A stretch of 64,000 nucleotides of DNA from positions 124,001-188,000 of the forward strand of contig JAUMBQ010000003.1 in the NCBI GenBank assembly GCA_032119595.1, in the 5' to 3' direction. The stretch is from JAGIBJ01 sp032119595 (GTDB taxonomy: Bacteria; Actinomycetota; Thermoleophilia; Solirubrobacterales; Solirubrobacteraceae). The translations under genes and the position numbers were made by a program. Of the stretch, positions 26,701-33,635 are shown piece after piece. The stretch's first letter is position 1, and each line of letters begins with the position of its first letter. The notes beneath the pieces are model-generated. The model did not search any database, had not been told where the DNA came from, and was given only the letters and a program-made list of their open reading frames with translations.

Positions 26701-28650
26701 CAGGTCGCGCTGCGGATCATCGGCCTGCTCAACCCCGCCGGCGCGGTGTTCCAGGCGATGGAACTCATCTACAAGGTCCTCAAGTGGGTGTTCGAGAACG
26801 CCGCGAAGATCTTCTCGCTCGTGGAGGCCGTGGTGAACGGCATGGCCGACGTCATGGCCGGCAAGATCGGCGGGGCCGCGAACCTCGTCGAGAAGGCGCT
26901 CGCCGCGACGATCCCGATCGTCATCGACTTCCTCGCCGGGTTCCTCGGGCTCGGCGACCTCCCCGAGCAGGTCGCAAAGACCATCGAAAAGCTTCAGGCG
27001 TATGTGATGAGCATCGTCGAGAAGGTGATCGTCTTCCTTGTGGTTCAGGCCAAGGCGCTCATGAAGGCGCTCGGGCTCGGGGGCGACGACAAGAAGGACA
27101 AGAAGGGCAAAGAAGACGAGGAGCTCGGCACCACGGTGCGGTTCAGCGCCGACGGCGAGTCCCACAAGCAATGGGTCGAAACCAAGGGCGACGCGGCGAC
27201 GCCGATGATCGCCAGCAACCCGGTCTCGGTGAGCAAACGCCTCGGCGACTGGCGCACCGAGGTGCCCAAGAAGTTCGACAAGAGCCCGAACCGCAAGCAG
27301 TCAGCACTCGATCTCCTGCAAGCGGGCGACGACGCGCTGAAGGCGGTCGACAAAGAAGCCGACGACATGGCGAAGGCCTACAGCGCGCACAAGGAAGGCG
27401 AACCGCTGCCCTCCGACGACGGGGTCGAGAGCAACCAAAAGGCGCTCTCGTCCGTGCTGAAGTCGCTCTTCGTGTTGTTCGAGGAGGGCGACCTGAAGAA
27501 AATCACCGAGGACATCGCGAAGTTCCTTCCGGTGCGTGCCAGGGCGCGCGCCGACATGTTCCGGGACGAGGTCTGGGAGCGAGTGAAGGACATCCGAATC
27601 GGCAACAAGGAAGAAGATCCGAAGCTGTACGCCAGGCGACCTGATCTGGGTCGCAGCGCCGCACTTTCGTACGTCGCGACCGCCGGCGTGCGTGAGGAGA
27701 TCCTTCCGTACTTCCTCGTGGGGGACCGCGCCCGAAGCGCGGACACCGACGCCTTCGCCCACTACGTCTTCATCGACACATCCGCCACCCACACCGTGCG
27801 TCGGCGGTTCCATGAGAAGCTCGGCGACGGCGCACAGACCGCTCTTCGTACCGTCGGTGCGGCGTCACTCGCGGCGGCGACGAACGTGCCGAGTGGCCCC
27901 AAGTACAAAGACAAACTCGCGGCGAAGGTCGCCGAGGTCGCGTACAGCTGGTCTCCTGACGGCGGAAGCTGGGTCCTGCCGACCGAGAACATCCCCGATC
28001 ACTGGCGGTACGAGCCGGAGGACGCCGTGATTCCCGTCGTCGGCGGCAAGGCCAAGTACAAGACCAAACACGGGCAGTCTTTCGACATCACGGTCGACCC
28101 GGCCACGATGCTCACGACGCAGGTCGTTGGGGCCAACCTGCAGATGCTGAACGGTCGCGGCGTCACGGACCGCTCCCCGGGATTCGCCGCGAACCAGGGC
28201 TTCAACAGCGCGCATCTCGTCGCCAACGAGTTCGGCGGTTCCGGCTTTGATCGTGGTCTCAACCTCGCGACGACGAGCGAGCAGTTCAACAAGAAGACCA
28301 TGCGGGGCGTTGAACTCCAGATCGGCCGAGCGGTCAAGAAATTCGCGAATGACAACACCCTCAACCTCGATCAGGTGAAATTCAGCCTCACCGTGGACGT
28401 CACGTACGGGGCCCTGCAAGACGTAGCCATGCTGAACCAGATCAGGACCGAGCTGAAATTGCCGGCCACGGCCGCCGAGCTCGACGCCGTGATCGCCGCG
28501 AAGATCACGACGAGTCCCGAGCTCGCGAAGCTCACGCGCGTGGAGACCGTCACCTATCTGCTCGAGATCACGGCGCCAGCCGCCCCCGGGCGGGTCCTCC
28601 CAACGCTGCCGTTCGGCCCGATCGGCCCCGACCTCTGGATCCTCCTATGA
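23749..28650 (+). CDS. eCIS payload: scaffold plus C-terminal beta-beta-alpha-metal nuclease-like toxin domain
   Basis: 1633 residues, GTG start overlapping the ATPase stop. Residues 1 to about 400 are Ala/Pro-rich and disordered. About 420-650 are charged helices. About 650-1110 is a hydrophobic helical scaffold with motifs I associate with large eCIS/DUF4157-type toxins (AMPADFGLKSLLNLVLQIMG, EKNVVLIEHAWKLV, LLNPAGAVFQAMELIYKVL). A Lys-rich joint (about 1112-1122) leads to RFSADGESHKQWV. The C-terminal ~200 residues hold NSAHLVANEFGGSG with His1489, then LNLATTSEQFN (Asn1505, Asn1514) and Glu1522, resembling Endonuclease_NS_2-type His-Asn nucleases. No N-terminal DUF4157 protease is present. 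Delivery by the injector is inferred from operon position; nuclease activity from motifs. Confidence 0.85.
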   Translation: MSRGPSATAPPTSEAKTRSKVHAAARLPPAAGRRGAAHKPTPSPAASQARDAAHAAVSGSAPDLHGLVGALGVAALRAGAGPATAARRQAASSVVERSRPDLSGLPGFSNGNVPKAGVNEAVLPNPTVGASPTVDPGASAVQSPTVAASANAATSTGQPATSAPATRAEAGGMASATPAASATTATSPATAVPTTTATATTEGEPQAVAPATPEGVSPETALAAAAAAERPPAGVDAGAPAGEQPLAVPEIPPVAPTPAGPRPAAPDAAAAPAPAGPAAGAGPGAAPEGAGPAAAGGVPAAAPDAAAAAAGAAAPAAAAAAAEVELIMPPAPSAPGPAQQARAGGVAAAAGGAASAAKALPAAEATTAAARGAVTEPAAETAARARADLAAELGERPPPSPEIVALCERIRTSIREKRPINEDELLKAKPEEAAKEAGAGLTTAVGDEAKKVEGGYDAMNQPPAGTPQLQPTPVTPPPTTVADPGINATAAKPDPIPAQNLSLDADKAAVDQKVADARVERPSTADIKEAPFSTIRDGQAGLGEMAKVSPAELAAKQAEALATAETGMADLQGKALAALRASRAGTVTTVSGGQTEMVGTEEQQRAKISKDAQTIFDEAKASVTGLLEPLGSTAINRWDAGVATLSTDFRTKLDTVQKWIDERHAGVGGAIVGAWDALAGLPSWVTTEYDKAEHAFGEGVCTLLTEISRDVNAVVAAAQGVIDSARSRIDKLFADLPAGLKEWALGEQAKFSGQLDGLAQQVTDARTSFVKDISAKAVSAVAEVQGEVEKLRAAAKGLVGEIIDALNAFLADPVKGIINALLTIVGIPPASFWALIDKVAQVATEIAEDPVKFLNNLVAALQLGFNQFFDNFGKHVLGGFWKWIFSGLKSGGIAMPADFGLKSLLNLVLQIMGITWPRIRVVLAKHIGEKNVVLIEHAWKLVSTLIEKGPQGIVDMLKDALDPAKIIEQVVSAAVDFIVEALIKQVALRIIGLLNPAGAVFQAMELIYKVLKWVFENAAKIFSLVEAVVNGMADVMAGKIGGAANLVEKALAATIPIVIDFLAGFLGLGDLPEQVAKTIEKLQAYVMSIVEKVIVFLVVQAKALMKALGLGGDDKKDKKGKEDEELGTTVRFSADGESHKQWVETKGDAATPMIASNPVSVSKRLGDWRTEVPKKFDKSPNRKQSALDLLQAGDDALKAVDKEADDMAKAYSAHKEGEPLPSDDGVESNQKALSSVLKSLFVLFEEGDLKKITEDIAKFLPVRARARADMFRDEVWERVKDIRIGNKEEDPKLYARRPDLGRSAALSYVATAGVREEILPYFLVGDRARSADTDAFAHYVFIDTSATHTVRRRFHEKLGDGAQTALRTVGAASLAAATNVPSGPKYKDKLAAKVAEVAYSWSPDGGSWVLPTENIPDHWRYEPEDAVIPVVGGKAKYKTKHGQSFDITVDPATMLTTQVVGANLQMLNGRGVTDRSPGFAANQGFNSAHLVANEFGGSGFDRGLNLATTSEQFNKKTMRGVELQIGRAVKKFANDNTLNLDQVKFSLTVDVTYGALQDVAMLNQIRTELKLPATAAELDAVIAAKITTSPELAKLTRVETVTYLLEITAPAAPGRVLPTLPFGPIGPDLWILL

Positions 28651-29186
28651 CCCCCATGACGCAGGCCACCGTTGCGATGCTTCGCACGTTCCTTCGCGAC
28701 GAACTCGCAGCCCGCCTCGCCACGTCGACGGCGGTCGACCTCGCCGAGTGGACCCGTGCTGAGGCTGCGGCCCGAGCTCACCTCTCATCCGAACCGGGCG
28801 TCGCCCTGGACCTCGGGTTCACGCGCGCCCCGGCCAGCGCACCGCCGACCCCGCCTGCAGTCACCGGCGAGCGCGTGCTGTTCGCGGTGACCCGCGTGGC
28901 GTTGAGCAACGGCGAGGAGGTGTTCCACGCGTACGTCGGAGACGAGTACGACCCCGAGGGCTCGCAGTACGGTGAGGCGCTCACGATCGCCATGATCGAG
29001 GGCGTTCCGAAGATCGTCGGGCGTGCGGGCTCCAGCCCGTTCGGCCCGCCGGACCGCCTTACGTGGGAGTCGCTCGCGGGGCGTGACTTCGACGCGCAGG
29101 CCGACGCGGTCGAGGCCGTCACGTTCCAGCGCCCGATCGACCCTGCCTCCGCAGCCCACTACGACACGCTGCGGGCGATCCGATGA
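28647..29186 (+). CDS. Hypothetical protein coupled to the payload gene, 179 aa
   Basis: ATG overlaps the payload stop (ATGA). An N-terminal helix-rich ~50 residues (VAMLRTFLRDELAARLATS) is followed by an alpha/beta region (LFAVTRVALSNGEEVFHAYVGDE, YGEALTIAMIEGVPKIVGRAG) ending in a WESL ... PIDPASAAHYDTL stretch. No signal peptide or membrane segment. I do not recognise the family. By position it could be an immunity protein, a payload chaperone or an adaptor for loading. Confidence 0.7.
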   Translation: MTPMTQATVAMLRTFLRDELAARLATSTAVDLAEWTRAEAAARAHLSSEPGVALDLGFTRAPASAPPTPPAVTGERVLFAVTRVALSNGEEVFHAYVGDEYDPEGSQYGEALTIAMIEGVPKIVGRAGSSPFGPPDRLTWESLAGRDFDAQADAVEAVTFQRPIDPASAAHYDTLRAIR

Positions 29187-29241
29187 CGGACCTCGCCACC
29201 CTCCGAGGCGATCAGTCCCCCGCGCCCGGGCATCCGTCACG

Positions 29242-29568
29242 ATGACGCTCACCGTGAGCGTCGACCTCTCCTTCCTCCCTGCCGCGTTGCGCGACTGCGC
29301 CCGGGTCGACGGCTGGGAGGTCTCCTGGCCCGTCGAAGACGCGCCGGCGGCGATCGACGCGCTGGCGCGAAATCGCCTGGTGGTGCTGGGGCTCGAGCTT
29401 CTCGACACCGACCCGGACGGTCAGTACGTGGCCACACCCTGGGCCATTTTCGAGCCGGATCCCGACGCCCCGATCGAAGTGAACGTCGCGGCCGGCCGCC
29501 GAGCGGCCCAGGGAGCACTGGACCAGGTCGGCCCCGACCAGCGCTGGGTGCTGGTGACGTGGGAATAG
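29242..29568 (+). CDS. Imm40-like candidate immunity protein
   Basis: 108 residues from ATG 29242. The core EDAPAAIDALARNRLVVLGL, the ATPW turn and RRAAQGALDQVG followed by WVLV resemble polymorphic-toxin immunity family Imm40, where an AL..I..L...VLGGDV-NW pattern is typical; the first G of GGD is kept here but GGD itself is not. It is the last gene before an intergenic gap. A 20-codon mini-ORF (29183-29245) links it to the upstream gene by ATGA overlaps on both sides, suggesting coupled translation. If correct, it protects the producer from the nuclease payload. The family match is from memory of the pattern. Confidence 0.55.
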   Translation: MTLTVSVDLSFLPAALRDCARVDGWEVSWPVEDAPAAIDALARNRLVVLGLELLDTDPDGQYVATPWAIFEPDPDAPIEVNVAAGRRAAQGALDQVGPDQRWVLVTWE

Positions 29569-29642
29569 ACCCTGCGTCCAGAAACGGCCACGCGACGGGT
29601 GATTTTTTCGTGGCGGATGTCCCCAATCGGCCGAAAATCTCG

Positions 29643-29759
29643 TACGCTGGTCGTTCCTGAGTCTGAGGCATCCCGCCGACGGCTTGGGCAGTACCAGCGG
29701 TCGAAAGGCGTGCACGTTGCACGTTCGGAGCGACTGCAATCCCTTTGGAGGGACGCCTT
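29643..29759 (+). promoter_or_regulatory. Leader and probable promoter of the cold-shock gene
   Basis: A TACGCT -10-like hexamer at 29643-29648 would give a leader of about 105 nt, typical for cold-shock genes. It contains a perfect 7-bp tandem TGCACGT (29711-29717, 29718-29724) and a strong Shine-Dalgarno TTGGAGGG at 29744-29751. The -35 region is not clear. Confidence 0.45.
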
Positions 29760-29963
29760 ATGGCAACAGGAACCGTCAAGTGGTTCAGCGACGAGAAGGG
29801 CTATGGATTCATCGCTCCCGATGACCAGAGCAAGGACCTTTTTGTCCACTACTCCGCACTCGGAGGCACCGTCCGCTCGCTCCATGAGGGCGAGAAGGTG
29901 CAGTTCGAGACCGAGCAGGGCGACAAGGGCCCTGCCGCGACCCAGGTCGTCGTCCTCTCCTAA
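29760..29963 (+). CDS. cspA: CspA-family cold-shock protein
   Basis: 67 residues with the single cold-shock domain: RNP1-like KGYGFIAP and RNP2-like LFVHYSAL, the start TGTVKWF, and the closing GPAATQVVV. Binds single-stranded RNA/DNA in the cytoplasm and acts as an RNA chaperone. Length is exactly that of bacterial CspA proteins. The start at ATG 29760 is fixed by TTGGAGGG just upstream. It follows the injector operon after 191 nt but has its own leader, so it is probably independent. Hairpins follow. Confidence 0.97.
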   Translation: MATGTVKWFSDEKGYGFIAPDDQSKDLFVHYSALGGTVRSLHEGEKVQFETEQGDKGPAATQVVVLS

Positions 29964-29987
29964 GAGCACAAGACTTCGGTAGGACTG

Positions 29988-30013
29988 AGGCGACCCGCTG
30001 CGGCGGGTCGCCT
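29988..30013 (+). terminator. Hairpin terminator after cspA
   Basis: Perfect 11-bp stem aggcgacccgc / gcgggtcgcct with a TGCG loop, 24 nt after the cspA stop. There is only a weak T-run (TTCT). Confidence 0.7.
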
Positions 30014-30033
30014 GAGTTCTGAGCACGCTTCGT

Positions 30034-30056
30034 TCGGCCCGCCCTCGGCGGGCCGA
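30034..30056 (-). terminator. Hairpin facing the aminotransferase gene
   Basis: Perfect 10-bp stem tcggcccgcc / ggcgggccga with a 3-nt loop, between the convergent cspA and aminotransferase genes. It probably stops transcription from the right. Confidence 0.6.
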
Positions 30057-30108
30057 CGTCGTTCTGAGGCAACAGGCAGCGCTTACGCCCGCGCCGCGCC
30101 CCGCCGCG

Positions 30109-31293
30109 TCAGCGTTTGGCCCAGGCCTCGATGCGATCCAGAGCTTCGGTCAGGACGTCGGTCGAGGCGGCGAAGGAGAGGCGAACCCAGGAGGCGCCGT
30201 CGACGGGATCGAAGTCCGTGCCGGGTGTGAGGGCGACGCCAGTGTCGTTCAGGAGGCGTTTGCACCAGGCGACGGAGTCCGCGTCGCCGCTCGCGGCGAG
30301 TTGCGCGGCGATGTCGGCGTACACGTAGAAGGCGCCGTCGGCTGGCGCCGTCTCACCCCAGCCGAGCGCCCCAAGGTGCTCGAGCACCTGCGCGCGGTGT
30401 TGGCGGTACTGCTCGACGGCGGCGTCGGCTTCCAGGTACGTCGCGTCGGTGAAGGCCGCGATCGCCGCGTGCTGTGCCAGCGCGGGCGGGCTCAGCGCGA
30501 GATTCCCCGCCAGCGCGTCGACGGCACCGACGAGTTCCTGCGGAAGGAGCGCCCAGCCGAGCCGCCAACCAGTCATGCCCCAGTACTTCGAGAACGACGA
30601 CACCACGATCGACTCCCGTCCGCCGTGCGCCCACGCCGTCGAACCGCGCGTCTCGCCGTACGTGATGCCGTGATAGATCTCGTCGCTCACGAGTCGCACC
30701 TCGGCAGCCTCACACCAGGCCACGAGCGCGGCCATTTCGGCATCGTCGACCATCGTCCCCGTTGGGTTCGCGGGCGACGCGATCACGACGCCGTCCAGCG
30801 GGCCGCCGTCAGCCTCGATCGCGTCGAGGAGCGCAGGGGTCGGCTGATACCGCGTCTCAGCACCGCACGGCAGTTCGACGACCTCGATCCCGAGCGACGA
30901 CAGGATGTTGCGGTAGGCCGGATACCCCGGCCGAGCGACGGCCACCCGATCGCCGACGTCGAACGCCGCCAGGAACGCCAGCACGAAGGCGCCGGAGGAG
31001 CCCGTCGTGATCGCGACCTGCGCTGGGTCGACGTCGATCTCGTACCAGCGGGCGTAGTGCCCGGCGATCGCTGCGCGCAGTTCCGGGTTGCCGAGCGTCG
31101 CCGTGTAGCCGAGCGGTTCCTTCCCCGCGAGCACGGCCTCCGCAAGCGCGCGCACGTCGGCGGGCGCGCCCCCGCTCGGCTCCCCGGCGCACAGCGAGAA
31201 CACGTCGAGTCCCGCCGCGCGGCGCTCCCCCACCGCCCCGAGGATGTCCATCACGGCGAACGGAGGAACAGCTGAGCGCCGAGAGACCTTCAC
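30109..31293 (-). CDS. Class I/II PLP-dependent aminotransferase
   Basis: 394 residues, full length for fold-type I aminotransferases. Motifs include the N-terminal PPFAVMDILGA and SLCAGEPSGGAP, the ITTGSSGAFVLAF cofactor region, SPANPTGTMVDD, the Asp-containing VRLVSDEIYHGI, and the PLP-lysine segment SSFSKYWGMTGWRLGW. A C-terminal Arg region is present (WVRLSFA). It transfers an amino group between an amino acid and a 2-oxo acid; the substrate cannot be told from sequence (aspartate/aromatic-type likely). GTG start. Last gene of a minus-strand run beginning at 35105. Confidence 0.93.
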   Translation of the reverse strand: MKVSRRSAVPPFAVMDILGAVGERRAAGLDVFSLCAGEPSGGAPADVRALAEAVLAGKEPLGYTATLGNPELRAAIAGHYARWYEIDVDPAQVAITTGSSGAFVLAFLAAFDVGDRVAVARPGYPAYRNILSSLGIEVVELPCGAETRYQPTPALLDAIEADGGPLDGVVIASPANPTGTMVDDAEMAALVAWCEAAEVRLVSDEIYHGITYGETRGSTAWAHGGRESIVVSSFSKYWGMTGWRLGWALLPQELVGAVDALAGNLALSPPALAQHAAIAAFTDATYLEADAAVEQYRQHRAQVLEHLGALGWGETAPADGAFYVYADIAAQLAASGDADSVAWCKRLLNDTGVALTPGTDFDPVDGASWVRLSFAASTDVLTEALDRIEAWAKR

Positions 31294-31350
31294 GAGGTCA
31301 TCGTGACACTCGCGCTGGCCACCGGAGCGCTGACCGCCCGCGCCGCCCCT

Positions 31351-31971
31351 TCAGGCGCTGAGCCGGAATGGTGGGTACTGGTCGGTGATGAGCAGGAAGG
31401 CGTAGGCGGTGACGCGCAGATTCCAGCGCAGCACGCCCTCGACGTAGGTGAAGAGCCCGCGGGGGTAACGGCCCGTGAAGAGGATCGCGAACCAGGCGGC
31501 GATGACGGCGAAGGCGACGCCGATGAAGAGGAACATCAGCACGATGAAGTGGGGCACGACGAGCAGCCACTTGACGAGCGGCAAGGCGCGGTTGAGCTGG
31601 GGCTCGCGACCGGGGTCAACGAGCTCCAGGTGAATGCTCTGCTCGTCCTCCGTGGAGGGGTAGCGGTCGTCCATCAGCAGCAGATAGGCGGCCACGCGAG
31701 TTGAGAAGCGCGTCATCTCCACGTTCCAGGTGAACCACCACCCGGGGTAACGGCCACGCCCGACGATCATCAGCAGCGGCGGGAGAAACACGACGCCCGC
31801 CGCCGGGCCGGAGCCGTTGGAGAGCGCACAGATGACCAAGAGGATCGGTATCGCCCACAGCACGCGCAGCGCCGACGACAGCCGGTCGAGGTCACGATCG
31901 GGGTAGTCGACGCTGAGCGAGGCTGCGGGGAACGCCGTCGCGGTGGCGGCGATCGGGGGCTGGCTGGTCAT
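31351..31971 (-). CDS. DUF4389 membrane protein
   Basis: 206 residues with three or four membrane helices (RVLWAIPILLVICAL, AGVVFLPPLLMIVG, LLVVPHFIVLMFLFIGVAFAVIAAWFAIL) and paired repeats typical of DUF4389: YPGWWFTWNVEMTRFSTRVAAYLLLMDDRYPS and YPRGLFTYVEGVLRWNLRVTAYAFLLITDQYPPF. The two halves look like an internal duplication. Role unknown in the family. ATG overlaps the stop of the gene upstream (31968-31971), so translation is coupled. Confidence 0.9.
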   Translation of the reverse strand: MTSQPPIAATATAFPAASLSVDYPDRDLDRLSSALRVLWAIPILLVICALSNGSGPAAGVVFLPPLLMIVGRGRYPGWWFTWNVEMTRFSTRVAAYLLLMDDRYPSTEDEQSIHLELVDPGREPQLNRALPLVKWLLVVPHFIVLMFLFIGVAFAVIAAWFAILFTGRYPRGLFTYVEGVLRWNLRVTAYAFLLITDQYPPFRLSA

Positions 31972-33560
31972 TGAGAGGCCTTGGTGAAATTCGAGGGTCG
32001 GGGTGGTTGGTGCGACGCTGACGGCCGCTCGGAAAGGGGCGGCTCCAGCGTCTGAAGGTCGTCTTCGAGGTGATCTGCGGTCAGCGCGACGGCATCAAGA
32101 CGCCGCTCGATCTCATCAGCAACCTCACCGATCGGAGCGTCCGTGCGGACCACCAGATGCTTGGCAGCCGCGACCTCATCGAGCGGTTCCCAAGCGGCAG
32201 CGAGACGGGCCGCAATGGCCGGTGTGGCATCGGAGACGGCCGTGGCATCCCGCATTCTCAGGCGCGCACGATGCTCGGCCTCGACCGATGGCACGCGGCA
32301 CTCCACGAACACCGGCTGCTGAGCTGGGTGCAAGGCGTCGGTAAACGTGCCGCGCATCAGCAGTGATCCCATCGTCGCATCGACGATGACGCCGTCGTCG
32401 GTCGCGAGGGCCTCGGCGGCCAGCGCCCCCAGCGCTCGGTAGACCTCCGCCGAGCGCGCCTGCGAGTAGGCCTCGGCCGGCGCATGCTCGATCGGATCCA
32501 GCCCCTGCGCCCGCTTGCGGACGATGTCGGACGACACGACCCGCATGCCGCTGCGATGCGACAGCGTCTCCGCCAGCGTCGACTTTCCCGTCGCTGGCGG
32601 GCCGCACACCACATAGACCCGGCCCGGACGCGTGCGCCAGGCCAACCGCTCAGCGAAGGCCAGCAGCGTCCGGGCTCGCTCGGCAGCGTGCGTCTCCGGC
32701 GACTGCCGCGCCCGCAGCATGGCCACCTTCGTCGAGATCAGCGCGCGCTGCGCCGCCCAAGTGGCCAGCAGCAGCGGGTCGCCCGGGTCGCCACCCGCAT
32801 CGCGATACGCGCCGAGGACGACCTCGGCCGCCCACCGGAACCCGCGCGACTCGAGATCCATCAGCAGGAAGGCCAGATCGTCGCCGACATCGTGGGTCCG
32901 CAGGCCCACATCGAACTCGAGCCGGTCGACGATCTGCAGGCCGTGCTCGTCGAACACGACGTGATCGGCTCGCAAATCCCCGTGGCCTTCTCGCCACCAC
33001 CCGCTGGCAGCACGCTCATCGAGCGTGGCCGTCTGGCGCAGCGCGGCGGCTTCCAGAGGGCGAGCGACCCGCCAGAGTTCCCCAGCCGACAGCCCTTCGC
33101 CAAGCTCCGCGGCGAGTTCGGCGACGTTGCGGTGTACGGCCGCCAGCAGCGTCGCGGCTCCCCCACCGGGCTGCGTCGTCGCGCCCAAATGGAAGGCCGC
33201 GACGCGCTGCCCGAGGCGTTCCAGCATGCCCGGGTCCACCCGCCCGTCGGCGAGCCGGCACGCCAGCGTGTCGGCCTCATCGAAGCGCCGCATCTCCACG
33301 ACGGGCTCCACGCGCCCTTCGACCGTTGCCGGACGCACGCCCAGGTACGTCGATGGCGCCAGCTCGCGGTTCAGTTCGACCTCAACCCGCGCGAAGCGTT
33401 CGCGCTGCTCCACGGTCGACTGGTCCAGAAACGCGAAGTGGACCGGCTTGCGCAGCTTGTACGCGCGATCACCGCTCAGGTAGACCCGCGACCCATGGGT
33501 CTCGCAGATCGAGAGACCCGGGAGCCGCGCCAAGTCGATCGGGTCGGCGAGTTCAAACAT
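31968..33560 (-). CDS. Kinase-like plus P-loop ATPase fusion protein
   Basis: About 530 residues from ATG 33560; an upstream TTG at 33626 is possible but less likely. The N-terminal ~310 residues resemble aminoglycoside-phosphotransferase/kinase folds (SGDRAYKLRKPVHFAFLD; catalytic loop GHGDLRADHVVF; IVDRLEFD metal-binding Asp). The C-terminal ~190 residues are a P-loop kinase of gluconokinase/zeta-like type (VCGPPATGKSTLAETL, SSDIVRKRA, a VIVDATMGS segment). This two-kinase architecture is widespread and usually annotated as a bifunctional phosphotransferase/ATP-binding protein; substrates are unknown. Confidence 0.85.
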   Translation of the reverse strand: MFELADPIDLARLPGLSICETHGSRVYLSGDRAYKLRKPVHFAFLDQSTVEQRERFARVEVELNRELAPSTYLGVRPATVEGRVEPVVEMRRFDEADTLACRLADGRVDPGMLERLGQRVAAFHLGATTQPGGGAATLLAAVHRNVAELAAELGEGLSAGELWRVARPLEAAALRQTATLDERAASGWWREGHGDLRADHVVFDEHGLQIVDRLEFDVGLRTHDVGDDLAFLLMDLESRGFRWAAEVVLGAYRDAGGDPGDPLLLATWAAQRALISTKVAMLRARQSPETHAAERARTLLAFAERLAWRTRPGRVYVVCGPPATGKSTLAETLSHRSGMRVVSSDIVRKRAQGLDPIEHAPAEAYSQARSAEVYRALGALAAEALATDDGVIVDATMGSLLMRGTFTDALHPAQQPVFVECRVPSVEAEHRARLRMRDATAVSDATPAIAARLAAAWEPLDEVAAAKHLVVRTDAPIGEVADEIERRLDAVALTADHLEDDLQTLEPPLSERPSASHQPPRPSNFTKASQ

Positions 33561-33635
33561 GCCAACACGCTCGCAAGCCGCTCCAACCACGCCATCCGCA
33601 AAGGCCCACCAGGCCCTTGCGGACAAACCCGCGAG

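Noticed and set aside
23749..28650. DUF4157 metallopeptidase in the payload
   Set aside because: No HExxH motif in the N-terminal region; that part is Ala/Pro-rich low complexity.
6084..29568. Prophage or type VI secretion system
   Set aside because: No capsid, portal, terminase, integrase or lysis genes, and no TssJ/L/M membrane complex or ClpV; AAA+ of Pvc15 type, DUF4255 and CIS tape measure point to eCIS.
29588..29614. Terminator of the injector operon
   Set aside because: GCCACG/CGTGGC can pair, but the T-run lies inside the loop rather than after the stem, so termination is not supported.
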